Positions 8,455 to 16,947 of a stretch of DNA of 64,000 nt are shown one piece after another; within the stretch, counting starts at the first letter, position 1, and each line of letters begins with the position of its first letter. The translations under genes were made by a program, and so were the position numbers. The DNA comes from Rhizobium rosettiformans W3 (lineage in GTDB: Bacteria > Pseudomonadota > Alphaproteobacteria > Rhizobiales > Rhizobiaceae), in assembly GCF_004912135.1 (NCBI RefSeq), contig NZ_STGU01000008.1, positions 124,001-188,000 on the forward strand, given 5' to 3'. The notes under the pieces are model-generated. The model was given only the letters and a program-made list of their open reading frames with translations. It was not told the DNA's origin and searched no databases.

Positions 8455-9767
8455 TGTCGACTGCCATTGCCACTCTGCCTGCCGCCAAGCGCTTCGTCCT
8501 CGCCAAGGCGACGCTGCCCGAGATCTGTGTCGATGGCGTCGAGGCACCCGCCTGCGAGGGCTTGATCAGCGCCGACATCATCGTCGCCGATGGCAAGGTC
8601 GAGGCAATCCTGAAGCCCGGCAGCGCGCCATCGGGCCTGCCGTCAACGGATCTCCGCAACGGCATGGTCTGGCCGACCTTCGTCGACATGCACACCCATC
8701 TCGACAAGGGCCATATCTGGGACCGCAGGCCGAACCCCTCGGGCGATTTCATGGGCGCGCTCGAAGCCGTGAAAACCGATCGCGAGGCCCGCTGGTCGGC
8801 GGAAGACGTAAAAGCCCGCATGGAATTCTCGCTGAAGACGGCCTATGCCCATGGCACCAGCCTCATCCGCACCCATCTCGACAGCCTGGCGCCCCAGCAC
8901 CGCATCTCGTTCGAGGTCTTCGCCGAAGTCCGAGACGCCTGGGCCGGCAAGATCGACCTGCAGGCTGCCGCCCTCTTCCCCTTCGACCAGATCACCGACG
9001 AACCCTTCTTCAAGGATCTGGTCGAGGTCATCGTCGCCCACAAGGGGCTGCTCGGTGGCGTCACCTACCTGATGCCCGGGCTGGATGAGAAGCTCGACAT
9101 CCTCTTCCGCACGGCAACCGACAAGGGACTCGACATCGACCTGCATGTCGACGAGACGCAGGACAAGGAAACCCTGACGCTGAAGACCATTGCGAAAGCC
9201 AAGATCCGCAATGGCTTCGAGGGTTCTGTCACCGTCGGCCATTGCTGCTCGCTCGCCCGGCAGGACGACGATCTCGCCAAACACACCATCGATCTGGTGG
9301 CTGAGGCCGGCCTCTCGGTCGTCTCGCTACCGATGTGCAACATGTATCTGCAGGATCGTCATGCCGGCCGCACGCCCCGCCAGCGCGGCGTCACCCTGTT
9401 TCACGAATTGACAGCTGCCGGCGTCCAGACCGCCGTCTCCTCCGACAACACCCGCGACCCCTTCTATGCCTATGGCGATCTCGATCCGGTCGAGGTTTTC
9501 CGCGAGGCGGTCCGCATCATCCACCTCGACCATCCATTCGACACCGCCGCCCGCGTCGTCACGCGCACGCCCGCCGATATCCTGAAGCGCCCCGACCATG
9601 GCCGCATCGCCGTTGGCGCCAAGGCGGATCTCGTCCTCTTCAGCGCTCGCCGCTGGAGCGAATTTCTCTCCCGTCCGCAGGCAGACCGCATCGTGATGCG
9701 GAATGGCATGGGCATCGACCGCAGCCTGCCGGATTACCGCGAACTTGACCCATTGCTTGGAGTTTAG
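8454..9767 (+). CDS. Cytosine-deaminase-like amidohydrolase
   Basis: A 437-aa TIM-barrel amidohydrolase, probably a deaminase or cyclic-amide hydrolase. Metal-site motifs appear in family order: HTHLDKGHIW (HxH on strand 1), DLHVDETQDKE (strand 5 His), VGHCCSLA (strand 6 His), and SSDNTRDPFYAYGD with the strand 8 Asp. The THLD and SDN.RDPF elements are closest in style to CodA-type cytosine deaminases rather than to dihydropyrimidinases. No signal peptide is present. Its position behind an NMT1-type importer and in the same putative regulon as a creatininase-family hydrolase suggests sequential attack on a nitrogen heterocycle. The substrate is not determined by sequence. Confidence 0.82.
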   Translation: MSTAIATLPAAKRFVLAKATLPEICVDGVEAPACEGLISADIIVADGKVEAILKPGSAPSGLPSTDLRNGMVWPTFVDMHTHLDKGHIWDRRPNPSGDFMGALEAVKTDREARWSAEDVKARMEFSLKTAYAHGTSLIRTHLDSLAPQHRISFEVFAEVRDAWAGKIDLQAAALFPFDQITDEPFFKDLVEVIVAHKGLLGGVTYLMPGLDEKLDILFRTATDKGLDIDLHVDETQDKETLTLKTIAKAKIRNGFEGSVTVGHCCSLARQDDDLAKHTIDLVAEAGLSVVSLPMCNMYLQDRHAGRTPRQRGVTLFHELTAAGVQTAVSSDNTRDPFYAYGDLDPVEVFREAVRIIHLDHPFDTAARVVTRTPADILKRPDHGRIAVGAKADLVLFSARRWSEFLSRPQADRIVMRNGMGIDRSLPDYRELDPLLGV

Positions 9768-9769
9768 AC

Positions 9770-11182
9770 ATGGCCGACTACGCCAAAATCAAGGAAGAGC
9801 TGGCAGGCATCGCCGTCGAGAACAATCCGGCGCTCGTCAAGCAGAAGAGCCGTGACTTCTACTGGTATTCGCCGATCCTGAAGGAAGAACTCGACAATGT
9901 CGTCGGCGATCTCGTTGTCTCCCCGACGACGGAAGAAGAGGTGATCCGGGTTCTCAAAGTCGCCTACGCCCATGGCGTTCCCGTCACCCCGCGCGGCGGC
10001 GGCACCGGCAATTACGGTCAGGCCATGCCGCTCTCGGGCGGCATGGTGCTCAACCTCATCAACATGAACAAGGTGAAGGAGATCCTGCCCGGTCGCGTCA
10101 TCTGCGAGCCCGGCATCATCATCTCCGAGCTGGACAAGCAGACAAAAGCCCATTCCGGCCAGGAACTGCGCTTCCACCCTTCGACCGCTCAGACGGCCTC
10201 GGTCGCAGGCTTCATTGCCGGCGGCTCCGGTGGTGTCGGCTCGATCACCTGGGGCGGCTTGCGCGATCTCGGCAATATCCTGCGGCTGCGCGTCGTCACC
10301 ATGGAGGCCGAGCCGCGCGTGCTCGAACTTTCCGCCTGGGATCTGCAGAAGGTCTCCCACGCCTATGGCACCAATGGCATCATCACCGAAGTCGAGATGC
10401 CGCTGGCACCTGCTTACGACTGGGTGGACGTCATCGTCGGCTACGACGACTTCATGGACGCGGTTAAATTCGCCGATGCGCTCTCCCACAAGAACGGCAT
10501 CCTCTTGAAGGAAGTCGCCCCGATCGCCGCCCCCATCCCGTATGACTACTTCACCCGCCACAAGCCCTGGCTGAAGGAAGGCCAGTCAGTCGTCGTACTG
10601 ATGGTGGCACCGCATTCCATGGAGCCCTTCCTGGCGCTCGCCGAGAGGATGAAGGGCGATGTGCGCTTCCGCTCCGACACGGTGGAAAGCATGAAGGGCA
10701 TCCCGCATGCCTATGAGCTGACCTGGAACCACACGACGCTGCGGGCGCTGAAGCTCGACACCAACATCACCTATCTCCAGGTCCAGTATCCCGGCCCGGA
10801 TCATGTCGAGAAGGTTCGGATCATGACCGAGCTCTTCCCCGACGAAGTCATCGGCCATCTCGAATTCATCAAGTTCGACGGCCAGATCCAGTGCGCCGGC
10901 CTGCCACTGGTGCGCTACACCACAAAGGAAAGACTGGAAGAGATCATCCGCATCCACGAGGAAAACGGCTGCCCGATCTTCAACCCGCACCGCTACACGC
11001 TCGAAGAAGGCGGCATGAAGCAGACCGACCAGGTCCAGCTCGCCTTCAAGAAGGAAACCGATCCGAAGGGTCTGCTCAACCCCGGCAAGATGATCGCCTG
11101 GGAGAACCCGGACTTCGATTTCTCGGCGGGCAAGAACTACCTGTTCCCGGGTCTGGAGGTGTTTGCGGAGGCGGGGGAATAG
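9770..11182 (+). CDS. FAD-binding oxidoreductase, GlcD/PCMH type
   Basis: A 470-aa flavoprotein beginning two bases after the amidohydrolase stop. The N-terminal half carries the PCMH-type FAD-binding domain (VTPRGGGTGNYGQAMPL, then SVAGFIAGGSGGVGS). The C-terminus has the usual cap-domain ending DPKGLLNPGKMIAWE found in FAD-linked oxidases and dehydrogenases. No membrane segment or signal is seen. As last gene of the operon it probably oxidises the imported compound or a hydrolysis product. The electron acceptor and substrate are unknown. Confidence 0.83.
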   Translation: MADYAKIKEELAGIAVENNPALVKQKSRDFYWYSPILKEELDNVVGDLVVSPTTEEEVIRVLKVAYAHGVPVTPRGGGTGNYGQAMPLSGGMVLNLINMNKVKEILPGRVICEPGIIISELDKQTKAHSGQELRFHPSTAQTASVAGFIAGGSGGVGSITWGGLRDLGNILRLRVVTMEAEPRVLELSAWDLQKVSHAYGTNGIITEVEMPLAPAYDWVDVIVGYDDFMDAVKFADALSHKNGILLKEVAPIAAPIPYDYFTRHKPWLKEGQSVVVLMVAPHSMEPFLALAERMKGDVRFRSDTVESMKGIPHAYELTWNHTTLRALKLDTNITYLQVQYPGPDHVEKVRIMTELFPDEVIGHLEFIKFDGQIQCAGLPLVRYTTKERLEEIIRIHEENGCPIFNPHRYTLEEGGMKQTDQVQLAFKKETDPKGLLNPGKMIAWENPDFDFSAGKNYLFPGLEVFAEAGE

Positions 11183-11190
11183 GGGTGATG

Positions 11191-11220
11191 GTTAGGTTAG
11201 GTTAGGTTAGGTTAGGTTGG
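11191..11220. repeat. Short tandem repeat, GTTAG units
   Basis: Five exact GTTAG units (11191-11215) followed by a degenerate GTTGG unit. It lies just after the FAD-oxidase stop codon in non-coding DNA. Copy number may vary between strains. Confidence 0.9.
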
Positions 11221-11245
11221 GCCTCGCTTCGGTCAGAGACTGAGG

Positions 11246-11476
11246 TTACCCCCCTCTGCCCTGCCGGGCATCTCCCCCTCAAGGGGGGAGATTGAGGCTC
11301 AGCCAACGCCTTGCCCACACCGAAATACTGATCCGCGGACGAGGCAATGAAGGCCTAAAACCCACTGACCGCCAAACGCAGCCATCCACGAACTCAACGG
11401 ATGACGCAACCGCGAACGGCAGCCCCATCCAATCTCCCCCCTTGAGGGGGAGATGTCCGGCAGGACAGAGGGGGTA
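11246..11476. repeat. Pair of inverted palindromic intergenic elements
   Basis: The stretch at about 11246-11294 (CCCCTCTGCCCTGCCGGGCA, then CTCCCCCTC/AAGGGGGGAG) recurs in inverted orientation at about 11430-11476 (CTCCCCCCTTGAGGGGGAG, then a CCGGCAGGACAGAGGGGG-like arm). Each copy also contains its own short hairpin. About 135 bases lie between the arms. This type of repeat is common between genes in Rhizobiales. The whole 11183-11693 interval (511 bases) shows no credible gene. Confidence 0.75.
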
Positions 11477-11693
11477 CCGCACACACAATAGACAAGGACC
11501 ACACCCAAACCGCCACCACCAACATTCCGAAGGTACTCCCGGCCGGCCCACCGGCCCATGCTCTCCACGACATGGCATCCCCCACCCCTCGACATCAGGC
11601 GGCGAAGGACGGGCATGCTGGGACAAACGGCGCGGAAGTTTTGAATTGAACCCCGACTGAAAACACAGCGGGCAACGACTTGGAGCTTTTGAA

Positions 11694-12275
11694 ATGCGCG
11701 TACTCGTCCTTCACTCCCACCCGCTCGACGAGAGTTTCGGCCGGGCGCTTTACAAGCTCACCTGCGAAAGCCTGGAAAAGGCCGGCCACGAGGTCGATGG
11801 CTGCAATCTCTATGAAGAGGGTTTCGACCCCGTGCTGTCAGCCCGTGACCGCCGCGTCTATCATGACATCCCGGAAAATCTGATGCTGGTGAAACCTTAT
11901 GTCGAGCGCCTGTTGAAGGCCGAAGCGCTTGTTATCGTCACGCCCGTCTGGAATTTCGGTTTTCCGGCCATGCTCAAGGGCTATTTTGACCGGGTCTGGC
12001 TGCCCGGCGTCTCCTTTGACCTGGTGGACGGCAAGCTCACCCCGACGCTTCGCCACATCCGCAAACTTGCTGCCGTGATGACCTATGGCGCCACCCCCAT
12101 GCGCGCCTTCCTCGCCGGCAATCCGCCGAAGAAGATTGTCACCCGCGTGCTGCGCGCCCAGATCAAGCTTGGCGCGCCGGTCAAATACCTCGCCCATTAC
12201 GATATGAACAATTGCACCGAGGAAACCCGTGCCGCTTTCATGGCCAAGGTCCGCCGCGAGATGGAGAATTTCTGA
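11694..12275 (+). CDS. NAD(P)H-dependent oxidoreductase, flavodoxin-like fold
   Basis: A 193-aa protein of the Flavodoxin_2 group (NQO/MdaB-like quinone or azo reductases). The N-terminal VLVLHSHPLDESFGRAL is the FMN phosphate-binding strand-loop. TPVWNFGFPAMLKGYFDRVW is the second family signature, which contacts the isoalloxazine ring and forms the dimer interface. It probably reduces quinones or related electrophiles with NAD(P)H in the cytoplasm. It stands alone on the plus strand, converging on a RidA gene with 15 bases between. The physiological substrate cannot be told from sequence. Confidence 0.85.
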   Translation: MRVLVLHSHPLDESFGRALYKLTCESLEKAGHEVDGCNLYEEGFDPVLSARDRRVYHDIPENLMLVKPYVERLLKAEALVIVTPVWNFGFPAMLKGYFDRVWLPGVSFDLVDGKLTPTLRHIRKLAAVMTYGATPMRAFLAGNPPKKIVTRVLRAQIKLGAPVKYLAHYDMNNCTEETRAAFMAKVRREMENF

Positions 12276-12290
12276 GAGGTATATTGGCGG

Positions 12291-12680
12291 TCAAACCACC
12301 TTGGCCGCCGTCACCTCGACTTCGACCAGGAATTCCGGCCGCGTGAAGCCACCCACCACCAGCAGCGTCGAGACCGGTTTCGGATCGAGCGTGTAGCGAT
12401 CACGCACCGCCATATACTCAGGAAAATCCTCCCGCCGCGTCACGAAGCCGGAGATCCGGATCACATCCGCGAAAGTCATGTCCGCCTCTTCGAGAATGGC
12501 CTTGATCGCCTCGAAGCACAATTCGGCCTGGCCCGTGACATCGGCTGGGATCGTGTCGTCAGGCCGGATACCCAGCTGACCTGACGTCACCAGCAGGCTG
12601 GCGCCCGGCGGCACCAGCAGACCGTGATTGTAATGACCGAAAGGACGGCGGACGGAGGGGGGATTGAAGACCTTTTTCAT
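12291..12680 (-). CDS. RidA/YjgF family enamine/imine deaminase
   Basis: A 129-aa RidA-family protein, normal in length for the trimeric family. The C-terminal stretch GGFTRPEFLVEVEVTA holds the conserved Arg and the following Glu that in characterised RidA bind the carboxylate and activate water for hydrolysis of reactive enamine or imine intermediates. SGQLGIRPD near residue 35 and the DVIRISGFVTRRED segment also fit the family. Its start lies about 90 bases from the end of the sugar ABC operon. Many RidA paralogues have other roles, so the substrate is uncertain. Confidence 0.85.
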   Translation of the reverse strand: MKKVFNPPSVRRPFGHYNHGLLVPPGASLLVTSGQLGIRPDDTIPADVTGQAELCFEAIKAILEEADMTFADVIRISGFVTRREDFPEYMAVRDRYTLDPKPVSTLLVVGGFTRPEFLVEVEVTAAKVV

Positions 12681-12723
12681 GGGCTTGAGCCTAGCGCGGC
12701 AAGCCGGTACGCGAAAGCGTAAA

Positions 12724-12739
12724 GCAAGCGTGCGCTTGC
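12724..12739. terminator. Probable terminator hairpin at the end of the GH2/sugar ABC operon
   Basis: Perfect 7-bp arms GCAAGCG (12724-12730) and CGCTTGC (12733-12739) with a 2-base loop. The plus strand continues CTTTTT and the minus strand TTTACGC, so it could act in either direction. It lies 30 bases beyond the ATPase stop of the minus-strand operon and upstream of the RidA gene. Confidence 0.55.
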
Positions 12740-12769
12740 CTTTTTGCCCCAGAAAATCGGCTCTTCTAT

Positions 12770-13861
12770 CTAGCGAATGCGCCGCCCAGAAGCATCGAAG
12801 AGAAAGCTCGTTTTTGCTGCAAGCCCCACAGTGATCTCATCGCCCAGCCGACCGCCCTGACGACGCTCTTCCTGCTCGATGATGATCTGCTCCCCGGGCA
12901 CCGTATGCGCGTAGACATAGCTCGTATTGCCGAGATGCTCGACAACATCGACATGTACCGTCAGCTGCGCATCACCACTGCCCGCTGGTAGAAAATGCTC
13001 CGGCCGCACCCCGACCGTTACGGCGTCGCCGACCTTTGGCGGGCTCGCACAGGAAAAAGTCAGCTGTGTCTCCGGCCGCGCCGTAAGCGCCACCGTGACC
13101 TGTCCGCCACCGGACAGCCCGATGACCGATGCGGGCAGGAAGTTCATCCGTGGCGAGCCTATGAAGCCGGCAACGAACATATTGTCGGGATCGTCGTAGA
13201 GTGCCAGCGGCGCCCCGACCTGCTCGACAATGCCGCCGCGCAGGACGACGATCTTGTCGGCCAGCGTCATCGCCTCGACCTGGTCATGCGTGACATAGAC
13301 GATGGTGGCATTGAGCTCCTTGTGCAGCCGGGCGATTTCGACGCGCATATGGACGCGCAGCTCAGCGTCGAGGTTGGAGAGCGGCTCGTCGAACAGGAAA
13401 ACGTCAGGCTGCCGCACAATGGCACGGCCGATGGCAACACGCTGGCGCTGCCCACCGGACAGAGCTTTCGGTTTGCGGTCCATCAGCGCGTCAAGTTCCA
13501 GGATCTTCGCGGCCGCATTAACGCGCCGCTGGATCTCGTCCTTCGCCATGCCCGCAAAGCGCAGCGCAAAGCCCATGTTCTCGCGCACCGTCATATGCGG
13601 GTAGAGCGCATAGGTCTGGAACACCATGGCAATGCCGCGCTTCGAGGGGTCGACATCGTTCATCACGGTGCCGCCGATCGTCAGCTCTCCGGACGTGATA
13701 TCCTCCAGCCCCGCGATCATCCGGAGCAGCGTGGACTTGCCGCAGCCGGAGGGACCGACGAAAACAACGAATTCCCCTGAGGAAACCTCAAGATTCACCC
13801 CCTTGATGACCTCGAGCGAACCGTAGGACTTGCGGATATCGGTGAGCCGGACCTCTGCCAT
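12770..13861 (-). CDS. Sugar ABC transporter ATP-binding protein (UgpC/MsmK/MalK type)
   Basis: A 363-aa ATPase with the N-terminal nucleotide-binding domain and a C-terminal regulatory TOBE/OB extension typical of carbohydrate importers (CUT1). Walker A is GPSGCGKST, the signature is LSGGQRQRVAIGRAI, Walker B is DVFLFDEPLSNLD, and the switch is YVTHDQVEAMTLADK. It is the last gene of the operon and begins 11 bases after the GH2 stop. It energises the permease pair at 16126-17840. Confidence 0.93.
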   Translation of the reverse strand: MAEVRLTDIRKSYGSLEVIKGVNLEVSSGEFVVFVGPSGCGKSTLLRMIAGLEDITSGELTIGGTVMNDVDPSKRGIAMVFQTYALYPHMTVRENMGFALRFAGMAKDEIQRRVNAAAKILELDALMDRKPKALSGGQRQRVAIGRAIVRQPDVFLFDEPLSNLDAELRVHMRVEIARLHKELNATIVYVTHDQVEAMTLADKIVVLRGGIVEQVGAPLALYDDPDNMFVAGFIGSPRMNFLPASVIGLSGGGQVTVALTARPETQLTFSCASPPKVGDAVTVGVRPEHFLPAGSGDAQLTVHVDVVEHLGNTSYVYAHTVPGEQIIIEQEERRQGGRLGDEITVGLAAKTSFLFDASGRRIR

Positions 13862-13872
13862 TTAAGCCTCGC

Positions 13873-16116
13873 TCAGGTGACGTTGAAGGTTATGTGCTTG
13901 GTCCCGAAGGGACGGCACTTGGCCGTCAGCGTCAAGCGCCCGACCTCGTTTCCGGCTTCGACATAGACACCGACGGCGCCCCCCTTGAAAGAGAGGAGCG
14001 TGGGTCCGACGATGCGCCCCGGTCCTTCGAGGCTGACCTCGACCGGATCGTCGAAGAAGCCCATGACATTGCCGCCCTGATCGAGCGCGCGCAGGATCAC
14101 GCGAACCGTATCCTTCTCGCCAGCCCGGAGCTCGGTATCGTCAGCCGCGATATCAAGGTCCGTCGGCAGCGGATCGGCCGGCAGATGACGGCGAACGACT
14201 TCTTCGCCGTCGATGAAGCCGACGAGTTCGCCATCGCGCCAGGTCATGCCCCATTCGCCGAATTCCTCCGGCGTGACCATGCTGTGGTCGAGAATGCAGG
14301 GCGGATGCGGCAGATGCGGATAGGTCTTGGTATCGGGTTCGATCCGCTTGACGATCTGGCCCATGCGGATCTCGACATAATCGCAATTGGTGAGAATGAT
14401 TAGCGGCAGCACGCCGCCGATATTGCGCTCGCCACGTGCCCAGAAGCTGACCGGCTGCATGACGATCTTGTCCTTCGGATCGCCCTGAGAGGCATAGGCG
14501 TAACCGGCGAATTTCGGCTCGCGATACATGTCGAGCACGCCGTGATAGCAGATGCGGTCGCCGGAGCCGAAATCCTTGTGGGTGTTGTAGTCGAACATGC
14601 ACCAACCGGTGGAGCCCGAGATCGACGGATCGCCCGCAGCCGCATTCAGGATCGCCAGGTGACGACCGACATGTTCAGCCTGCCGCTGCTCCTGGTCGAA
14701 GCGCTTGGTCGGATACATGTGCCCGCCATATTCGGTGATCATATAGGGCACCTTGCGGTCGAGCCCGGTAACCTCACGCTGGTCGCGCAGAACCAGCCGC
14801 TCGCGATTGTGGCCCGGCAGTTCCTCCATGCCGAGAATGAAGTCGTTCATCGTGTAGACGTCTTCGAGCAGCTCGCTTTCGGTGATGTAGCGCACACCAC
14901 CGGTCTGGCGGGTCGTATCGAGCGAACGGGCCATGGCATTCGTCTCGACATAGAAATCGTGAGCATCCTGGCTCTCGTTGATACGCACACCCCAGATGAT
15001 GATCGAGGGGTGGTTCCAGTCGCGCTCGATCATCCGGCGCACGTTCTGAACGCTCTCCGCCTTCCAGGCATCACCGCCGATATGCTGCCAGCCGGGGATC
15101 TCTTCGAAGACCAACAGACCGATCTCGTCGCAGCGGTCGAGGAAGTATTGGGACTGCGGATAATGCGAGGTGCGGGCAATGTTGCAGGCGAGATCGAATT
15201 TCAGGATGTCGGCATCCTTCTCCTGACCGCGCCGGCCCATGGCATAACCGAGATGCGGCCAGGCCTGGTGACGGTTGAGGCCGCGCAGCTTGACGACGCG
15301 TCCATTCAGCTTGAAGCCCTCGATCGTGTATTCGGCAGAGCGGAAGCCGAAACGGCTCGTCACGGCGTCGGTACCGGCTCCCGTCTCAAGCGTTACCGTG
15401 AGGTGATAGAGAGCGGGATTGTCGATATCCCAGAGCGTGATGCCCTGGAGCCCGGAGAAGCCGAGTGAAACCTCGCCGCCAGAAACTGCCGCCTCGGTCC
15501 GCGCAATCTCCTGACCCGCGCCATCATTCAGAACAGCCGTGACATTGCCGGAAAGCGCCAGATCCGTCGGATTGGAAATCCAGACCTTCGCCGTCACCTG
15601 CTTGGTTTCATCAAGCACATCCGGCGTCTCGATCTTGACGTTCTTGATCGAAACCGGCGCAGTGATCTTGAGCCAGACATCACGATAGATCCCGGCATAG
15701 GTGAGATAGTCGATGACGCCACCGAAAGGCGGGATCTCGGGGTTTTCCGAACCGTCGATCTTCACCGTCAGCAGGTTGTCGCCGGCCTTGAGATGCGGCG
15801 TCAGCCGGGCCTCGAATGGCGTATAGCCATCCTTGTGCGCGGTGATCTCAATACCGTTCAGATAGACGATACTGTCTGCCATGGCGGCATCGAACACCAG
15901 CGAAACTTCTTTGCCGTGGAAACGCGGATCCCAGGCAATGACCCTCTGATAGGTAAAGGCCTTCTGATAGCTCTTCTCGTCGAAATAATTGTAAGGCAGC
16001 TCGACCGCCGTATGGGGAAGCTGGACCGGCTCGCCCGGCTGCGAAGCCGAAGCGAAAGCCGGCTCAAATGCGGCGCGGAAGGTCCAGTCCTTGTTGAAAT
16101 TCTCGATAATGCGCAT
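13873..16116 (-). CDS. Glycoside hydrolase family 2 enzyme (beta-galactosidase/beta-glucuronidase type)
   Basis: A 747-aa cytoplasmic glycosidase with no signal peptide. Domain order fits GH2: an N-terminal jelly-roll sugar-binding domain (about 10-155), an immunoglobulin-like domain (about 158-262) and a TIM barrel from about 265. The acid/base is probably Glu381 in WGVRINES and the nucleophile Glu462 in MITEYGGH. It lies between the permease and ATPase genes of a sugar importer, so it most likely cleaves the imported beta-glycoside. Whether that is a galactoside, glucuronide or other linkage is not clear, but the EbgR-like regulator nearby favours a galactoside. Confidence 0.88.
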   Translation of the reverse strand: MRIIENFNKDWTFRAAFEPAFASASQPGEPVQLPHTAVELPYNYFDEKSYQKAFTYQRVIAWDPRFHGKEVSLVFDAAMADSIVYLNGIEITAHKDGYTPFEARLTPHLKAGDNLLTVKIDGSENPEIPPFGGVIDYLTYAGIYRDVWLKITAPVSIKNVKIETPDVLDETKQVTAKVWISNPTDLALSGNVTAVLNDGAGQEIARTEAAVSGGEVSLGFSGLQGITLWDIDNPALYHLTVTLETGAGTDAVTSRFGFRSAEYTIEGFKLNGRVVKLRGLNRHQAWPHLGYAMGRRGQEKDADILKFDLACNIARTSHYPQSQYFLDRCDEIGLLVFEEIPGWQHIGGDAWKAESVQNVRRMIERDWNHPSIIIWGVRINESQDAHDFYVETNAMARSLDTTRQTGGVRYITESELLEDVYTMNDFILGMEELPGHNRERLVLRDQREVTGLDRKVPYMITEYGGHMYPTKRFDQEQRQAEHVGRHLAILNAAAGDPSISGSTGWCMFDYNTHKDFGSGDRICYHGVLDMYREPKFAGYAYASQGDPKDKIVMQPVSFWARGERNIGGVLPLIILTNCDYVEIRMGQIVKRIEPDTKTYPHLPHPPCILDHSMVTPEEFGEWGMTWRDGELVGFIDGEEVVRRHLPADPLPTDLDIAADDTELRAGEKDTVRVILRALDQGGNVMGFFDDPVEVSLEGPGRIVGPTLLSFKGGAVGVYVEAGNEVGRLTLTAKCRPFGTKHITFNVT

Positions 16117-16125
16117 TTCAAAGTC

Positions 16126-16947
16126 CTATTTCACGGAGCCGAGCATGCCCTGCACGAATTGCCGTTGCATGGCGAAGAAGACAAGAAGAGTGGGAAGGGT
16201 GGCGAGGATCGTGCCGATCATCACGGTGCCGTATTCGGGCGAATAGGCGGAGGCGAGCGAGGACACGACGAGCGTGATCGTCTTCGTGTCGTTCGACTGC
16301 AGCACGATCAGCGGCCAGAGATAGTTGTTCCAGTTCAGCATGAAAACGATGACGAAGGCCGCCGCATAGGTCGAACGCATCACCGGCACATAGATGTAGA
16401 AGAAGATCTGCCACTCCTTCAGGCCGTCGACCTTCGCCGCATCGCGAAGCTCGGTCGGGAAGGCTTTTGAGGCCTGGCGAAAATAGAAGATGATGAAGGC
16501 AGACGCGATCATCGGCAGCATGATCGCGATATGCGTATTCAATAGCCCGGCCTGCCCCATCAGCATGAAGAGCGGGATCATCAGCGCCGCAAACGGCACC
16601 ATCAGCGTCAGCAGGATCACGGTATAGACCCGTTCCCTTAACTTCGAGCGGAACATCTCGAAGCCATAGCCGGCCAGCGACGAGACGAGCAGCGTCAACG
16701 CTGTGCCGACGAGCGCGATCTTCACCGAATTCCAGAAGACCAGCGGCACATCCACCTGCGCGAAGAAGGAGGCGATGTTGTCGAACAGAGCCGTGCCGAA
16801 GGTGACTTTGCCGCGGATGATCTCGCTCGTCGAATTCGTCGCCCCGATCACCATCCAGATGAAGGGGAAGATCGAGAGAAAGGCGGCAAGCGAGAGAAAG
16901 ACATATTGCACGATGTCAGGCAGGTGGCGACGAAGCTTGGTCATCAT
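16126..16947 (-). CDS. Sugar ABC transporter permease, MalG type
   Basis: A 273-aa inner-membrane permease with about six transmembrane segments and the EAA loop (DAAKVDGLKEWQIFFYIYVP). The real start is the ATG at 16947, overlapping the upstream permease stop in an ATGA junction; the frame remains open far upstream but that part is a shadow of the first permease. The C-terminus ends QRQFVQGMLGSVK, usual for CUT1 MalG-like subunits. It pairs with the MalF-type subunit encoded immediately upstream. Confidence 0.92.
   Translation of the reverse strand: MMTKLRRHLPDIVQYVFLSLAAFLSIFPFIWMVIGATNSTSEIIRGKVTFGTALFDNIASFFAQVDVPLVFWNSVKIALVGTALTLLVSSLAGYGFEMFRSKLRERVYTVILLTLMVPFAALMIPLFMLMGQAGLLNTHIAIMLPMIASAFIIFYFRQASKAFPTELRDAAKVDGLKEWQIFFYIYVPVMRSTYAAAFVIVFMLNWNNYLWPLIVLQSNDTKTITLVVSSLASAYSPEYGTVMIGTILATLPTLLVFFAMQRQFVQGMLGSVK

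Noticed and set aside
11191-11220. Telomere-like repeat marking a replicon end
   Set aside because: Only five pentamer units, internal to the sequence with ordinary genes on both sides; bacterial linear ends are not built this way.
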